Positions 35,801-45,769 are shown, counted from the first letter of the stretch. The stretch: 64,000 bases of DNA from an uncultured Pseudomonadales bacterium (GCA_958295875.1 OY282379.1:558001-622000), one strand, 5' to 3'. The notes: generated by a model from the sequence alone, not told the origin. A program made the numbers and translations.

Positions 35801-36000
35801 ACCGGGGTGGTGACGAGCTTCTCGACATCCTCGGCGCTGGCGCCGCGCCAGGCGATGCTTGCGTTCACCATGTGCCGGTCGTTTTCGGGATTGAGGCGCA
35901 CGGCGATCTGCGACGCCGCCCAGACGCCGGCGAGGATCATCAGCAACATGGCCAAGTTGGCGGCCAGCCGATGCTCCACGAAGACGTGGATCAGTTTCAT
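32872..36000 (-). CDS. efflux RND transporter permease subunit
   Basis: A full-length RND pump (1042 residues): LAANLAMLLMILAGVWAASQIAVRLNPENDR, VNASIAWRGASAEDVEKLVTTPVEQHIKTIPEVKALWSVTRDGFSFVRIEL, the TM4 proton-relay segment MALGIVVDDAIVVGEESVTQFHAG, and the second-half VNDSIILVTAYKRRVTEG with VLLTSATTIAGLAPLMLE. The TM4 double Asp is conserved. The family exports drugs, lipophilic compounds or metals with proton antiport. Substrate class is undetermined, though the N-terminal half resembles the AcrB/MdtB-like branch more than the metal pumps. Confidence 0.93.
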   Translation of the reverse strand: MKLIHVFVEHRLAANLAMLLMILAGVWAASQIAVRLNPENDRHMVNASIAWRGASAEDVEKLVTTPVEQHIKTIPEVKALWSVTRDGFSFVRIELEPDAHVQTAVDAVQQRVAQLRSLPPDIEPPSVYAVRKQDLVAAVLVTGAEHLGELIPLARQMQNELLNRGVDAVEFRGLPEQEIAIQVEGRTLLELGLTFDELARKLAALSNDAPGGAIGSGQLSRQLRSLDQRRDPEEFAALPLHTGRGLVRLGDIARIERRPLVEQPYMMVDGQPAIALFVRREASSDSLQAAQNLTSYLEAKRPTLPAGVSLSLFLEAWRFIRDELSLILENGFTGLCLVIVTLTLFLRAAPAFWVTMGIPATFLAALLGFYWLGGSLNVISLIGLVMALGIVVDDAIVVGEESVTQFHAGKSPAAAAVAGAERMLGPVIASSLTTLAAFLPLATLEDSAVREIAVIVAVVIGASLVECFLILPGHLRHAFERGRRPASRWRERFEAGFERFRDQRFRRLIRYAMANRSVVLTGAAGMFLVTLLLWTSGWVKTELNLSIDFEQVRADVRFVPGADEAAKQAFVAELEASLAAADEAAGGDNLVNHLVSRNAARIDDEYKAGAQFASVQVELVSPERRDLSADRFAAEWLAKTQRSPAVDALSIARERSWLSHFSILLKAEDAALLKRAGDEAARELIALEGVSNVRDNSPWGNDQWLLRLTTAGRALGLSTGDLGRQLRAAYDGRRIQIFQEGDSELEVRLLLPEAQRIDLAGIGEFPIKAPTGEMLPLATVADVEARRGIDAIRHHNGERTLTIRGDVDVGTITGSEVVQYFEENVRAGLVEKYGVSTGLDELSLVEQEAATEFLLKFGIALALIYVVLAWSFASWSWPLAVMAAIPLGLTGALLGHFALGMHINPMSLLGLFTLTGIIVNDSIILVTAYKRRVTEGAPPSEAIEDAVCRRLRPVLLTSATTIAGLAPLMLEQAPIAAIFAPLAAAICFGLMYGTVLVLVVIPVLLSVLIDWSAAVKRGAGRARERLARRAAGLALKAQGAPR

Positions 36001-36484
36001 GGCGGGCTAGCTCGCTCCGCTGGCCGCCTTTGCGCCGGCCGCTTCATCCACGTTTTCCACCCAATTCTCCACTCGCTCTTCACTGCGCCCGGAGCACGTT
36101 CTCTCTATCGCGCTCTCTTTCCCTCTGGCATCAATCCCTCTGGCATCAATCGTGCCAACTCGCTAAGTGCTTGAGTTAACTGGCTTGATGGCGGAACGTC
36201 GGCTGCCCTAAGCCGAGTGTCGTGGCGCAACCCGCCAAAGTTTGGCGAAAACCTGCCTGCATTGCGGCATGGCGGCGTTGCCCCGATGGGTGCGTGGGCC
36301 GTGCCCGTCCTGCGCCCGCGGCAGTTCGACCACCCGGTTGCGGCCGTCGATGCGCGGGCCAGCCGGCGGCATTTTGCGCCAATTCCGCCGTCGGCGTTTC
36401 GACTTCACCCCGGCTCTCGGGCAAAGCCACCCCCGTTTCGGGCAAAATAGCAGGTTTCCCGCCGCTCAACGGAGCCGCCCCACA
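36001..36484. other. divergent intergenic region between RND operon and acn
   Basis: 484 bp separate the two divergent starts. It contains a perfect 15-bp tandem repeat and an open frame in phase with acn, which begins with CLHCG and PCPSC. I judge that frame to be chance. An A-rich patch (gggcaaaatagcagg, about 36443) is a plausible -10 region for acn. No conserved regulator box was recognised. Confidence 0.4.
36121..36150. repeat. perfect 15-bp tandem repeat
   Basis: ccctctggcatcaat occurs twice back to back (36121-36135, 36136-36150) upstream of the RND pump gene. The reverse strand reads ATTGATGCCAGAGGG twice. It could be slippage or a doubled binding site. Confidence 0.8.
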
Positions 36485-39145
<2,661 letters not shown>

Positions 39146-39230
39146 CGCTGGTTGCGGCCGGCGGGCGCCAGTCTCGCAGGGCGGGCTCGGCGCACAACCT
39201 CGAACCATGTCGGCACCGAGCGCAGGCGGC

Positions 39231-39410
39231 TCAGCGCAATCGCTCACACCGATAGATTTGATCGTTGTGGTGGAACTGGCCTTGCGTGACGCATGTTTCG
39301 CGCACGGACTGGCTGCCAAGGCCATACGACAGGCCAATGGCAAACAGCATCGCGAGCGTGATCAGTATCCACTTGAACACGCGGTCCGCGGTGATGAACC
39401 TTGGCAGCAT
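39231..39410 (-). CDS. 59-residue single-span membrane protein of unknown function
   Basis: A short frame from ATG 39410 to TGA 39231 encodes MLPRFITADRVFKWILITLAMLFAIGLSYGLG followed by a 27-residue tail with two Cys residues (VRETCVTQGQFHHN, then IYRCERLR). The single hydrophobic helix at about 14-31 and positive N-terminal side predict an N-in anchor with a periplasmic tail that could form a disulfide. The frame fills a gap that otherwise holds no gene. No family is recognised and the ribosome-binding site is weak. Confidence 0.5.
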   Translation of the reverse strand: MLPRFITADRVFKWILITLAMLFAIGLSYGLGSQSVRETCVTQGQFHHNDQIYRCERLR

Positions 39411-39486
39411 GGAGCTTGAGCGAGGCAGCCCCGGTTGAGTTGGCCTCGCTTAAGGCACACCGCGGGCCGAACGCGCTGGCGGCGCG

Positions 39487-39861
39487 TCAACCGCCGCCCA
39501 TGCAGAAGAAGTTCAGCTTGTTGCCGTCCAAGTCTCGGAAATAGCCGCAGTAGAAGCCAGGGCCACGCGGCCCGGGAGCGCCTTCATCCGCGGCGCCAAG
39601 TTCGAGGGCCTTGGCGTGCAGTGCGTCCACCTGTTCCGGCTTCTCTAGCTGCAACGCGATCATGGTGCCGTTGCCCACCGTGGCAGCTTGGCCGTCGTAA
39701 GGCTTGATGACAGCGACCATCGGCCTCTCGAAACCAGTTCCCCAGCCGACCATGTTGTCGAGCTCCATCATGCGCCCCACGCCCATTTCGCCGAGCAGCG
39801 CGTCGTAGAACGCCGCCGCGGTTTCGATTTCGTTGGTGCCCAACGTGGCGTATCCGATCAT
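39487..39861 (-). CDS. VOC family (glyoxalase/dioxygenase-fold) protein
   Basis: One vicinal-oxygen-chelate domain of 124 residues: MIGYATLGTNEIETAAAFYDALLGEMG at the start, VAVIKPYDGQAATVGNGTMIALQLEKPEQVDALHAKALELGA in the middle and GFYCGYFRDLDGNKLNFFCMG at the end. The usual metal positions (His/Glu) are only partly kept, as in many small VOC proteins. It could be a lyase, dioxygenase or binding protein. No context assigns a substrate. Confidence 0.85.
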   Translation of the reverse strand: MIGYATLGTNEIETAAAFYDALLGEMGVGRMMELDNMVGWGTGFERPMVAVIKPYDGQAATVGNGTMIALQLEKPEQVDALHAKALELGAADEGAPGPRGPGFYCGYFRDLDGNKLNFFCMGGG

Positions 39862-40004
39862 GCTTCGCTCCCCCGCGATTTGCCGTGCGAACTAGGATGC
39901 CCGAAAGTGAGGCGTGGGTGAAGGGGGTTGGCGCGGCGGGTGGCGCGACGCCCTAACCCGCAGATGACGACGAGACCCGTTATCGAGCAACCCAGCGCAA
40001 GCGC

Positions 40005-40247
40005 CTACCAGCGGCCTGCGTCCCGCAGTTCCCGCCAGTTCCCGCCCAGCCTCAAGCCCTCGCGTTGCTTCCTCAACGCAGCAATGGCCTCGATTACCTG
40101 CGCACCTTCTGCACGACCTGCGGGAACGAGCCGCGCAACCGGAGCGCCACGCCTGCAAATCAGCACTTCGCCCCCCTGCGCGACCTCATCCAGCAGCGCG
40201 GAGAAGCGCGTTTTGGCCTCGACCGCCCCGACTACTCGCGCTTCCAT
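40005..40247 (-). CDS. Phd/YefM-type antitoxin without adjacent toxin
   Basis: ATG 40247 starts an 80-residue protein with VVGAVEAKTRFSALLDEVAQGGEVLICRRGAPVARLVPA, the Phd/YefM DNA-binding fold, and a C-terminal toxin-binding tail ending in GNWRELRDAGRW. A PIN toxin gene would be expected directly downstream (below 40005), but the following 110 bp contain no PIN start or conserved Asp motif. It is therefore an orphan antitoxin or the remnant of a module whose toxin was lost. Confidence 0.7.
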   Translation of the reverse strand: MEARVVGAVEAKTRFSALLDEVAQGGEVLICRRGAPVARLVPAGRAEGAQVIEAIAALRKQREGLRLGGNWRELRDAGRW

Positions 40248-40528
40248 CGTCGGAGTTTCCAAAAGCGGCCAAAACCAGTGCATCCAGCCAGATGGTGCGG
40301 CTCGGCGCAAGCCTTCAGTCGTCTAGCCGACACGCGATACGATGCGGCAACTCCTCGCCGGTGGACGAGGAGGGCACCCCGCCACTGTCCCACTATTGCC
40401 ACGCCCATGCGGGTGCTCACGCCAGCGATAGCGGAGCGGCATGACTCGGTGGGCCGTTCCTCCACGCAAATGAAGGCGGCTCGAAGGCGGTACACTCACG
40501 ATCGAAGGAGATTCGAGGAACGCGTATT

Positions 40529-40942
40529 GTGGGCACGATCGTCGTCGACGTTGGCTTGGAGAACGCTGCCGACCGTGTGGCGTTCGAGGAAGGCCTGCGC
40601 GAAGAGGCCAGCATCCGCCAAACGCAGGTGAAGGGCATTGTGGACACAGGCGCGGTTGCCCTCGCGCTGCCTCAGAACGTGTCAGAACGGCTCGGCCTCA
40701 CCGTCCGCGGCACCGCCGTGGTCACCTACGCGGACGACCGCAAGGACGAACGCCCGGTGGCCGGGCCGGTGACTGTGCGCGTGGCAGGCCGCGAGATGAA
40801 TACTGACGCCATTCTGGTGCCACCCTTTGCAGATGTCCTCGTCGGCCAGATCGTGCTCGAGTTTCTGGACCTCATCGCCGATTGCCGCCGCCGCACCCTC
40901 GAACCGCGAATGCCAGACTATCCTTTGCTGGACATGAAGTAG
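40529..40942 (+). CDS. retropepsin-like (clan AA) aspartic protease family protein
   Basis: GTG 40529 behind GAGGAA gives 137 residues, a single-domain aspartic-protease-like fold. The active-site triad D-T-G is at residues 39-41 in VKGIVDTGAVALALPQNVSERLGL. The flap region (TYADDRKDERPVAGPVTVRVAGREMNTDAILVPPF) and a final helix-like segment VLVGQIVLEFLDLIADCRRRTLEPR follow. Similar small proteins are frequently found beside PIN/antitoxin genes in environmental genomes. The active form would be a dimer. Function is unknown. Confidence 0.75.
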   Translation: MGTIVVDVGLENAADRVAFEEGLREEASIRQTQVKGIVDTGAVALALPQNVSERLGLTVRGTAVVTYADDRKDERPVAGPVTVRVAGREMNTDAILVPPFADVLVGQIVLEFLDLIADCRRRTLEPRMPDYPLLDMK

Positions 40943-41043
40943 CCGCCGCGAAACGCGGCCCGTCACACTTCCAAGCGACCACCCGTACCGAACGCCGCCA
41001 AAGCGCGGACTCTGGATGGCCTTGCGAGCGCCCGCAAATGGCG

Positions 41044-41071
41044 TTGCCTTCCCAACGCCACACGCTATCAT
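41044..41071 (+). promoter_or_regulatory. putative sigma-70 promoter of the thrS leader
   Basis: TTGCCT (41044-41049) and TATCAT (41066-41071) are separated by 16 bp. Transcription would start near 41078, only a few bases ahead of the leader-peptide ATG at 41082, so the leader would be translated with little or no 5' untranslated sequence. Confidence 0.5.
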
Positions 41072-41081
41072 TGCGCCCGTT

Positions 41082-41141
41082 ATGCGAATCCTCTCGCACA
41101 CGGCTACCACGAACGCCACCATAGTGGGGTGGGCCGCCTGA
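41082..41141 (+). CDS. threonine-rich leader peptide of thrS (attenuation peptide)
   Basis: A 19-codon frame reads MRILSHTATTNATIVGWAA and stops at TGA 41139-41141. Four of the 19 residues are Thr (codons 7, 9, 10 and 13) and two more are Ile/Val next to them, resembling amino-acid-specific leader peptides of attenuated operons. Its last two codons (GCC GCC) are the first of four alternating GCCGCC/GGCGGC elements that precede a terminator hairpin and thrS. No Shine-Dalgarno sequence is visible, and the predicted transcription start is 3-4 nt upstream. Confidence 0.6.
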   Translation: MRILSHTATTNATIVGWAA

Positions 41142-41217
41142 TAGTGTCTTGAGGAATGGCGGCTTGAACGGGCCGCCGGCGTGGAAACCCCGACAGGCGG
41201 CGCCTACCGGGGTTTTT
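41126..41217 (+). promoter_or_regulatory. putative transcription attenuator in front of thrS
   Basis: Elements GCCGCC at 41133, GGCGGC at 41158, GCCGCC at 41172 and GGCGGC at 41196 can pair in mutually exclusive ways. In addition GGGGT (41126-41130) can pair with ACCCC (41187-41191), and GCCG (41133-36) with CGGC (41177-80), which would disrupt the terminator's 5' arm. A ribosome finishing the leader peptide would mask the first element and favour the terminator. One stalled at Thr codons would leave it free and favour antitermination. Confidence 0.55.
41185..41217 (+). terminator. intrinsic terminator hairpin in the thrS leader
   Basis: AAACCCCG (41185-41192) pairs with CGGGGTTT (41208-41215), the loop contains a further AGGC-GGC-GCCT hairpin, and a T-run (TTTTTCTTT) follows at once. 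It is 20 bp before the thrS ATG, too close to be the terminator of anything except the leader. Confidence 0.7.
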
Positions 41218-41237
41218 CTTTGTTGAGGGTTGGAAAA

Positions 41238-43067
41238 ATGAACGCGGAGCACTCGGGCGAAGACCCGCTCTATCGGATGCGTCACAGCTTGGCGCACGTC
41301 TTGGCGCAGGCCGTGTTGGAGTTGCGCCCCGGCTCAACGCTCGGCTTCGGCCCGCCCATCGACGATGGCTTCTACTACGATTTCGCGCTCTCCGAGCCGC
41401 TCTCCGAAGAGGACTTCCCCGCCATCGAACGGCGCATGAGGCAAATCCTCAAGAGCGGCCAGCGCTTCTACCGAGAAGACCTTGACGTCGCCGATGCCCT
41501 AGCCCGCATTGACGCGATGGGCGAGCCCTACAAGCGCGAGTACGCCGAAGAGCTCATCGAGAAACAGGGCTTGGCGGGTCTTTCCTTCTACCGCAACGGC
41601 CCCTTCCTCGACATGTGCGAGGGGCCCCATGTCGATACCACCAAAGAGATCCCGCGCGACGCATTCAAGCTGCGCAGCCTAGCCGGCGCCTATTGGCGCG
41701 GTGATTCAGACAACGTGATGATGACGCGCATCTACGCGTGGGCTTTTGCAGACAAGGCCACGCTGGATGCCCACATAGCAGCCTGGGAGCTCGCCCAAGC
41801 GCGAGATCACAAGAAACTCGGCCGCGAGCTAGACATCTTCCACCTCGATGAATCCGTCGGGCGCGGGCTGCCGCTGTGGTTGCCGAACGGCGCCGTCATC
41901 CGCGAGGAACTGGAAAAGCTCGCCAAGGAGATGGAGTTCATGGCTGGCTATCAGCGCGTGGCGACGCCGCACTTGGCGCGGGCGGAGCTATACCGCAAGT
42001 CTGGCCACCTGCCGTACTACGCCGAGGACATGTTCCCGCTGATGGAACTGAAGGAATCCTCCGACGCTGGCGCCGCCGTGAAGGACGCCTACGCGCTGCG
42101 CCCCATGAACTGCCCGCACCATCACAGCATTTTCGCCGCGCGCCCGCGCAGCTATCGAGACCTGCCGTTGCGCCTCGCTGAATACGGGCACGTCTATCGG
42201 TTTGAGGAATCCGGCGCGGTGAGCGGCTTGCTGCGCGTGCGCGGCATGTGCATGAACGATGCCCACATCTACTGCACGGAAGCGCAGATTCAAGCTGAGT
42301 TCGAGGGCGTGATGCGGATGTACGCGCAGGCTTACGAAACATTCGGCTTGGGCGACTACCAAGTGCGTCTCTCGCGCTGGGACCCGAACGATCCGAAGCG
42401 CAAGGAAAAGTACGTCCACAACGAAGCGGCATGGGCGCATTCCGAGGGCGTGATCGCCAAGGTGCTGGACGGGATGGGCGTCCCCTATGTGGATGGCCCC
42501 GGCGAGGCCGCCTTCTATGGCCCGAAGATCGACATCCTGTGCCGCACAGTCACTGGCCGCCAAGAGCAGCTTGGCACGGTGCAGTTGGATTTCGCGCAGC
42601 CGGAGCGCTTGGGCTTGAAGTATGTGGGGCCGGATGGCGCCGAACACACGCCCTTCTGCATCCACCGCGCGCCCCTCGCCACCCACGAACGCATGACGGC
42701 ATTCTTGCTGGAACACTTCGGCGGCGCCTTCCCGACTTGGCTGGCGCCGGTGCAGGTGTTGGTGATCGCGGTGTCGGAGCAGTTCCAGCCGTATGGACGC
42801 TCCATCGTGGAGCGGCTGCGGCGGCGCTTTGCCCGCGCGGAACTCGCGTCCGCCAGCGATACGGTGTCAAAGAAGGTGCGCGAAGGGGCGACGCGCAAGA
42901 TTCCGAACCTGTTAATCGTCGGCGAGCGGGAGCAGGCTGAAGGCACCGTGACCTTGCGGCGCCACGGCGTGAAGCGACAGAACACCTTGAAGCTCGACGA
43001 GTTCGAGGCGTGGCTGTTTGAGCAGATTGAGACGCGGGCGCTGGATCCGACGGGCGACCCCGCCTAG
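41238..43067 (+). CDS. thrS: threonine--tRNA ligase lacking the N-terminal TGS domain
   Basis: ATG 41238 gives 609 residues. The chain starts almost directly in the editing domain (RMRHSLAHVLAQAVLELRPG, with the H-x-x-x-H of the proofreading site), so the roughly 60-residue TGS domain at the N-terminus of typical ThrS is absent. The catalytic domain has the zinc ligands Cys in MNCPHHHS, His in NDAHIYC and His in IHRAPLATHERM, plus motif 2 (YRFEESGAVSGLLRVRG) and a C-terminal anticodon-binding domain (APVQVLVIAVSEQFQPYG). It is not followed by infC-rpmI-rplT. The motif-2 wording and missing TGS are unlike enterobacterial ThrS and suggest a second or acquired enzyme. Confidence 0.93.
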   Translation: MNAEHSGEDPLYRMRHSLAHVLAQAVLELRPGSTLGFGPPIDDGFYYDFALSEPLSEEDFPAIERRMRQILKSGQRFYREDLDVADALARIDAMGEPYKREYAEELIEKQGLAGLSFYRNGPFLDMCEGPHVDTTKEIPRDAFKLRSLAGAYWRGDSDNVMMTRIYAWAFADKATLDAHIAAWELAQARDHKKLGRELDIFHLDESVGRGLPLWLPNGAVIREELEKLAKEMEFMAGYQRVATPHLARAELYRKSGHLPYYAEDMFPLMELKESSDAGAAVKDAYALRPMNCPHHHSIFAARPRSYRDLPLRLAEYGHVYRFEESGAVSGLLRVRGMCMNDAHIYCTEAQIQAEFEGVMRMYAQAYETFGLGDYQVRLSRWDPNDPKRKEKYVHNEAAWAHSEGVIAKVLDGMGVPYVDGPGEAAFYGPKIDILCRTVTGRQEQLGTVQLDFAQPERLGLKYVGPDGAEHTPFCIHRAPLATHERMTAFLLEHFGGAFPTWLAPVQVLVIAVSEQFQPYGRSIVERLRRRFARAELASASDTVSKKVREGATRKIPNLLIVGEREQAEGTVTLRRHGVKRQNTLKLDEFEAWLFEQIETRALDPTGDPA

Positions 43068-43172
43068 GCCATCGTCACGGGGGCGGCGCCAAGGCACGTC
43101 AGGGCACAGACCAGATGCCGCGCCCCTTTGGCGAGCACTGGCCCGTCTCGCTACAGCCGGCCCACCACGGGG

Positions 43173-44750
43173 CTACAGCCGGCCCACCGCCGGATTGCCG
43201 ATCGCGGCCCAAGCACGGCGCTCGGCACCGTGGAAATCCCACTCCAAGCGCCGGGTGGCGCCGAGCAACATGGTGGTGCGGTCTTCCCCATATTGCGGCC
43301 AATCGCCCACTTCGCCGCCGGACGGGTCTCCACCGCGGGCGAAGTTCGTCCATGCGTCTTGGCAGCAGGCAACGAGCGCTTGGGCCCCGCCGCCGGCACC
43401 GTGATAGGCACCCGAATCGGTCGCGCCGATGGTGCCGAAGATGAAGCCCAAGTCGAGCCCGTGGCATGCGCCAAAGGCACCATCCTGCCAAGGCGATGGC
43501 CAAGTGAACACATAGTGATAGGTGTTCGCCGGTGCCATGCGCCGCGATTCCGCAAGCAGCACGCCGGGCATCCAAAAGTTCCGGTCTCCCTCTACGGTGA
43601 GGAACAAGTCCCCCGGCGTCGCGGCCACGCCCCGTGCTCGCTGCGCTTGTCCGTATGCAGCCACAAGACGCTTCATTTCCGCGCTCACGTCGCGCCCGGC
43701 CAACCGTCCCACTTCAAAGGCCAACGCATCCACGACCCCGCCGGCATCCATCTCGCTCAAGCCGGCGAACGCGCTGGCGTAGGGCTTGTATTCCTCCAAC
43801 GTTGATCCCACCAGCACGTCCACATGCGCGGCCAAGCCCTGCTCCACGGCTTTCCACGGCTCGCGGGGCACGAGCGCGCCATCGATGCACGGCTGGAAGG
43901 GCATGAGGCCGAGCTCCGGATCGGCGGTCTCTGGGTTCGACTGCTGCGCCTCCACCGCGCACAACCGCGGCGCTTCCACCGCGGCGATGGCTGCGGCATC
44001 GTCCGGGTCGAGCCGCAGGGAACGCAGTGCCGCGGCAGCGATGCGGTTGGCCAGCGCTTTCGGCTGCGCGGTGTGGCACGCGCCGCTCTGCAAGATGGCA
44101 CGGCGAAACAGGCCCGCCGCGGCTGGCATCGCCATGAGCGCACCGATGCTCATGCCGCCCGCCGACTGCCCAAACACCGTCACGTTCGCCGCATCGCCGC
44201 CAAACCGTTCGATGTTGTCCCGCACCCACTCGAGCGCGGCGATTTGGTCTAAGAGGCCCTCGTTGCCGGTGGTGGAAATGCGCCCGCCGGTCACGTCGCA
44301 CAGGCGCATGAAGCCGAAGGCGGCCAAGCGGTAGTTGATGGTGACGACCACGACATCGCCCCGCGCCGCGAGGTGGCGGCCGTCATACAGGGGCATGGCG
44401 CCGGAACCGAGCACGAACGCGCCGCCATGAATCCACACCATCACCGGGCGGCGCTTCGCGTCCAAACCCGGCGTCCAGACGTTGAGGTACAGGCAGTCTT
44501 CGCTTCGCTCGCCCGGCACGTCATCCAACACCGGCAAGCCGCTGCCGATGACAATGGGGTTTTGCGGACAGGCTGGACCGAACGCTGTCGCCGCCCTCAC
44601 TTCCCGCCAAGGCTCTGGGCGGCGCGGCGGCCGCCACCGGAGCTCGCCCACCGGCGGCGCCGCGAACGGGATGCCGCGGAAGACGTGCAGCCCGGCCACG
44701 CGCTCGCCGCGCACTGGGCCGGCCGTCGTGTCGACGATGCTATCCGCCAT
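43173..44750 (-). CDS. type B carboxylesterase/lipase
   Basis: A 525-residue carboxylesterase with GVRGxxV-type start (TTAGPVRGERVAGLHVFRGIPFAAPPVGELRW), EDCLYLNVWTPG, the oxyanion-hole WIHGGAFVLGSG, and nucleophile Ser196 in FGQSAGG. The Glu and His of the triad fall in STLEEYKPY- and ACHGLDLGF-type segments in the second half. It hydrolyses carboxylic esters. There is no signal peptide, so it is cytoplasmic or uses an atypical export route. A 21-bp direct duplication of the last codons (..GTGGGCCGGCTGTAG..) lies immediately past the stop. Confidence 0.88.
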   Translation of the reverse strand: MADSIVDTTAGPVRGERVAGLHVFRGIPFAAPPVGELRWRPPRRPEPWREVRAATAFGPACPQNPIVIGSGLPVLDDVPGERSEDCLYLNVWTPGLDAKRRPVMVWIHGGAFVLGSGAMPLYDGRHLAARGDVVVVTINYRLAAFGFMRLCDVTGGRISTTGNEGLLDQIAALEWVRDNIERFGGDAANVTVFGQSAGGMSIGALMAMPAAAGLFRRAILQSGACHTAQPKALANRIAAAALRSLRLDPDDAAAIAAVEAPRLCAVEAQQSNPETADPELGLMPFQPCIDGALVPREPWKAVEQGLAAHVDVLVGSTLEEYKPYASAFAGLSEMDAGGVVDALAFEVGRLAGRDVSAEMKRLVAAYGQAQRARGVAATPGDLFLTVEGDRNFWMPGVLLAESRRMAPANTYHYVFTWPSPWQDGAFGACHGLDLGFIFGTIGATDSGAYHGAGGGAQALVACCQDAWTNFARGGDPSGGEVGDWPQYGEDRTTMLLGATRRLEWDFHGAERRAWAAIGNPAVGRL

Positions 44751-44886
44751 GCAATCAGTCCCTCCAGCGCTGCCCCGTGGCGCCTGAGCTAGGCTATGGC
44801 GTGAATGCTGGCTACGCTACGCCCTTGTCGCTGCGGGAAGGGCCGAGCGCCCTGCCGACGCCGACAAGCCATAAGAGGAGCGCCGA

Positions 44887-45654
44887 ATGTCAGACCTTTT
44901 CGACCTAAGCGGCCGCATCGCCCTCATCACCGGCGGCTCCAAGGGCATCGGCAGGATGATCGCCGAAGAGTATGTGCGGCGCGGCGTGCGCACCTACATC
45001 GCGTCCAGAAACGCGGCTGTTTGTCGCCAAACTGCGGCGGAGCTCTCCGCCTTCGGCACCTGCATTGACGTCCCAGCGGATTTGTCCACTTTGGATGGCG
45101 TGCGGGGTTTGGCGCAAGCGCTGGCCGAGCGCGAGGCGCGTCTCGACATCCTCATCAACAACGCCGGCACCGGCTGGGTGGCGGCGTTCGAGGACTTCCC
45201 AGAAAAGGGCTGGGACAAGGCGCTCAATCTGAACCTGAAGGCGAGCTTCTTCCTCACCCAACAGTTGGCGCCGCTGCTGCGCAAAGCCGCGAGCGCGGAG
45301 CAGCCAGCCAAGGTGATCAACATCTCATCCGTGGACGGCATCTATGTCACCCACGACGAATCCTACTCCTACACGGCGAGCAAGGCGGGCCTCAATCACC
45401 TCACCCGCCTCATGGCGAAGCGCTTGGCCGCAGATCACATCCATGTGAACGCCATCGCCCCAGGCGCGTTCGCCACGGACATGAACTTGGTGGCCCGCAA
45501 TGAACCTGAGCGCATTGAGGAATATGTGCCAGCAAGCCGCGTGGGCCGCCCCGAAGACATCGCCGGCGCCGCGGTGTACATGGCCTCGCGGGCGGGGGAC
45601 TACCTAATGGGGATTACTTTGGTGGTGGACGGCGGGGTGACTCACGCGCTGTGA
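44887..45654 (+). CDS. SDR family oxidoreductase
   Basis: A classical short-chain dehydrogenase/reductase of 255 residues: TGGSKGIG (15-22), NNAG (91-94), Ser147/148, Y162-x-x-x-K166 (YTASKAG) and the C-terminal GITLVVDGGVTH. It should use NAD(P)H on a hydroxyl or keto substrate, and the sequence between Ser and Tyr (VDGIYVTHDESYS) is longer than usual. AGAGGAG lies 6 bp before ATG. It is a stand-alone gene. Confidence 0.9.
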   Translation: MSDLFDLSGRIALITGGSKGIGRMIAEEYVRRGVRTYIASRNAAVCRQTAAELSAFGTCIDVPADLSTLDGVRGLAQALAEREARLDILINNAGTGWVAAFEDFPEKGWDKALNLNLKASFFLTQQLAPLLRKAASAEQPAKVINISSVDGIYVTHDESYSYTASKAGLNHLTRLMAKRLAADHIHVNAIAPGAFATDMNLVARNEPERIEEYVPASRVGRPEDIAGAAVYMASRAGDYLMGITLVVDGGVTHAL

Positions 45655-45703
45655 GCCAAGGGTTCGGGCGGCGGATAGTGGCGCTCCGGGAAGGCCGGCC
45701 GCA

Positions 45704-45753
45704 GGGGCCGCCGCGCTAGCGTCTACGCTGCCGGCAAAAGCCGCAGCGGCCCC
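45704..45753. terminator. inverted repeat between convergent SDR and prc genes
   Basis: GGGGCCGC (45704-45711) and GCGGCCCC (45746-45753) form an 8-bp stem around a 34-nt loop between two convergent stops. There is no T-run, so this is only a weak candidate for a bidirectional terminator. Confidence 0.25.
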
Positions 45754-45769
45754 CCGCCGCAACCCGAGC

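Noticed and set aside
36242..36484. N-terminal extension of acnA beginning MAKTCLHCGMAALPRW with CxxC..CxxC
   Set aside because: It resembles a zinc ribbon for 25 residues and then becomes Arg-rich junk. Aconitases start at the downstream ATG 36485, so I treat it as chance.
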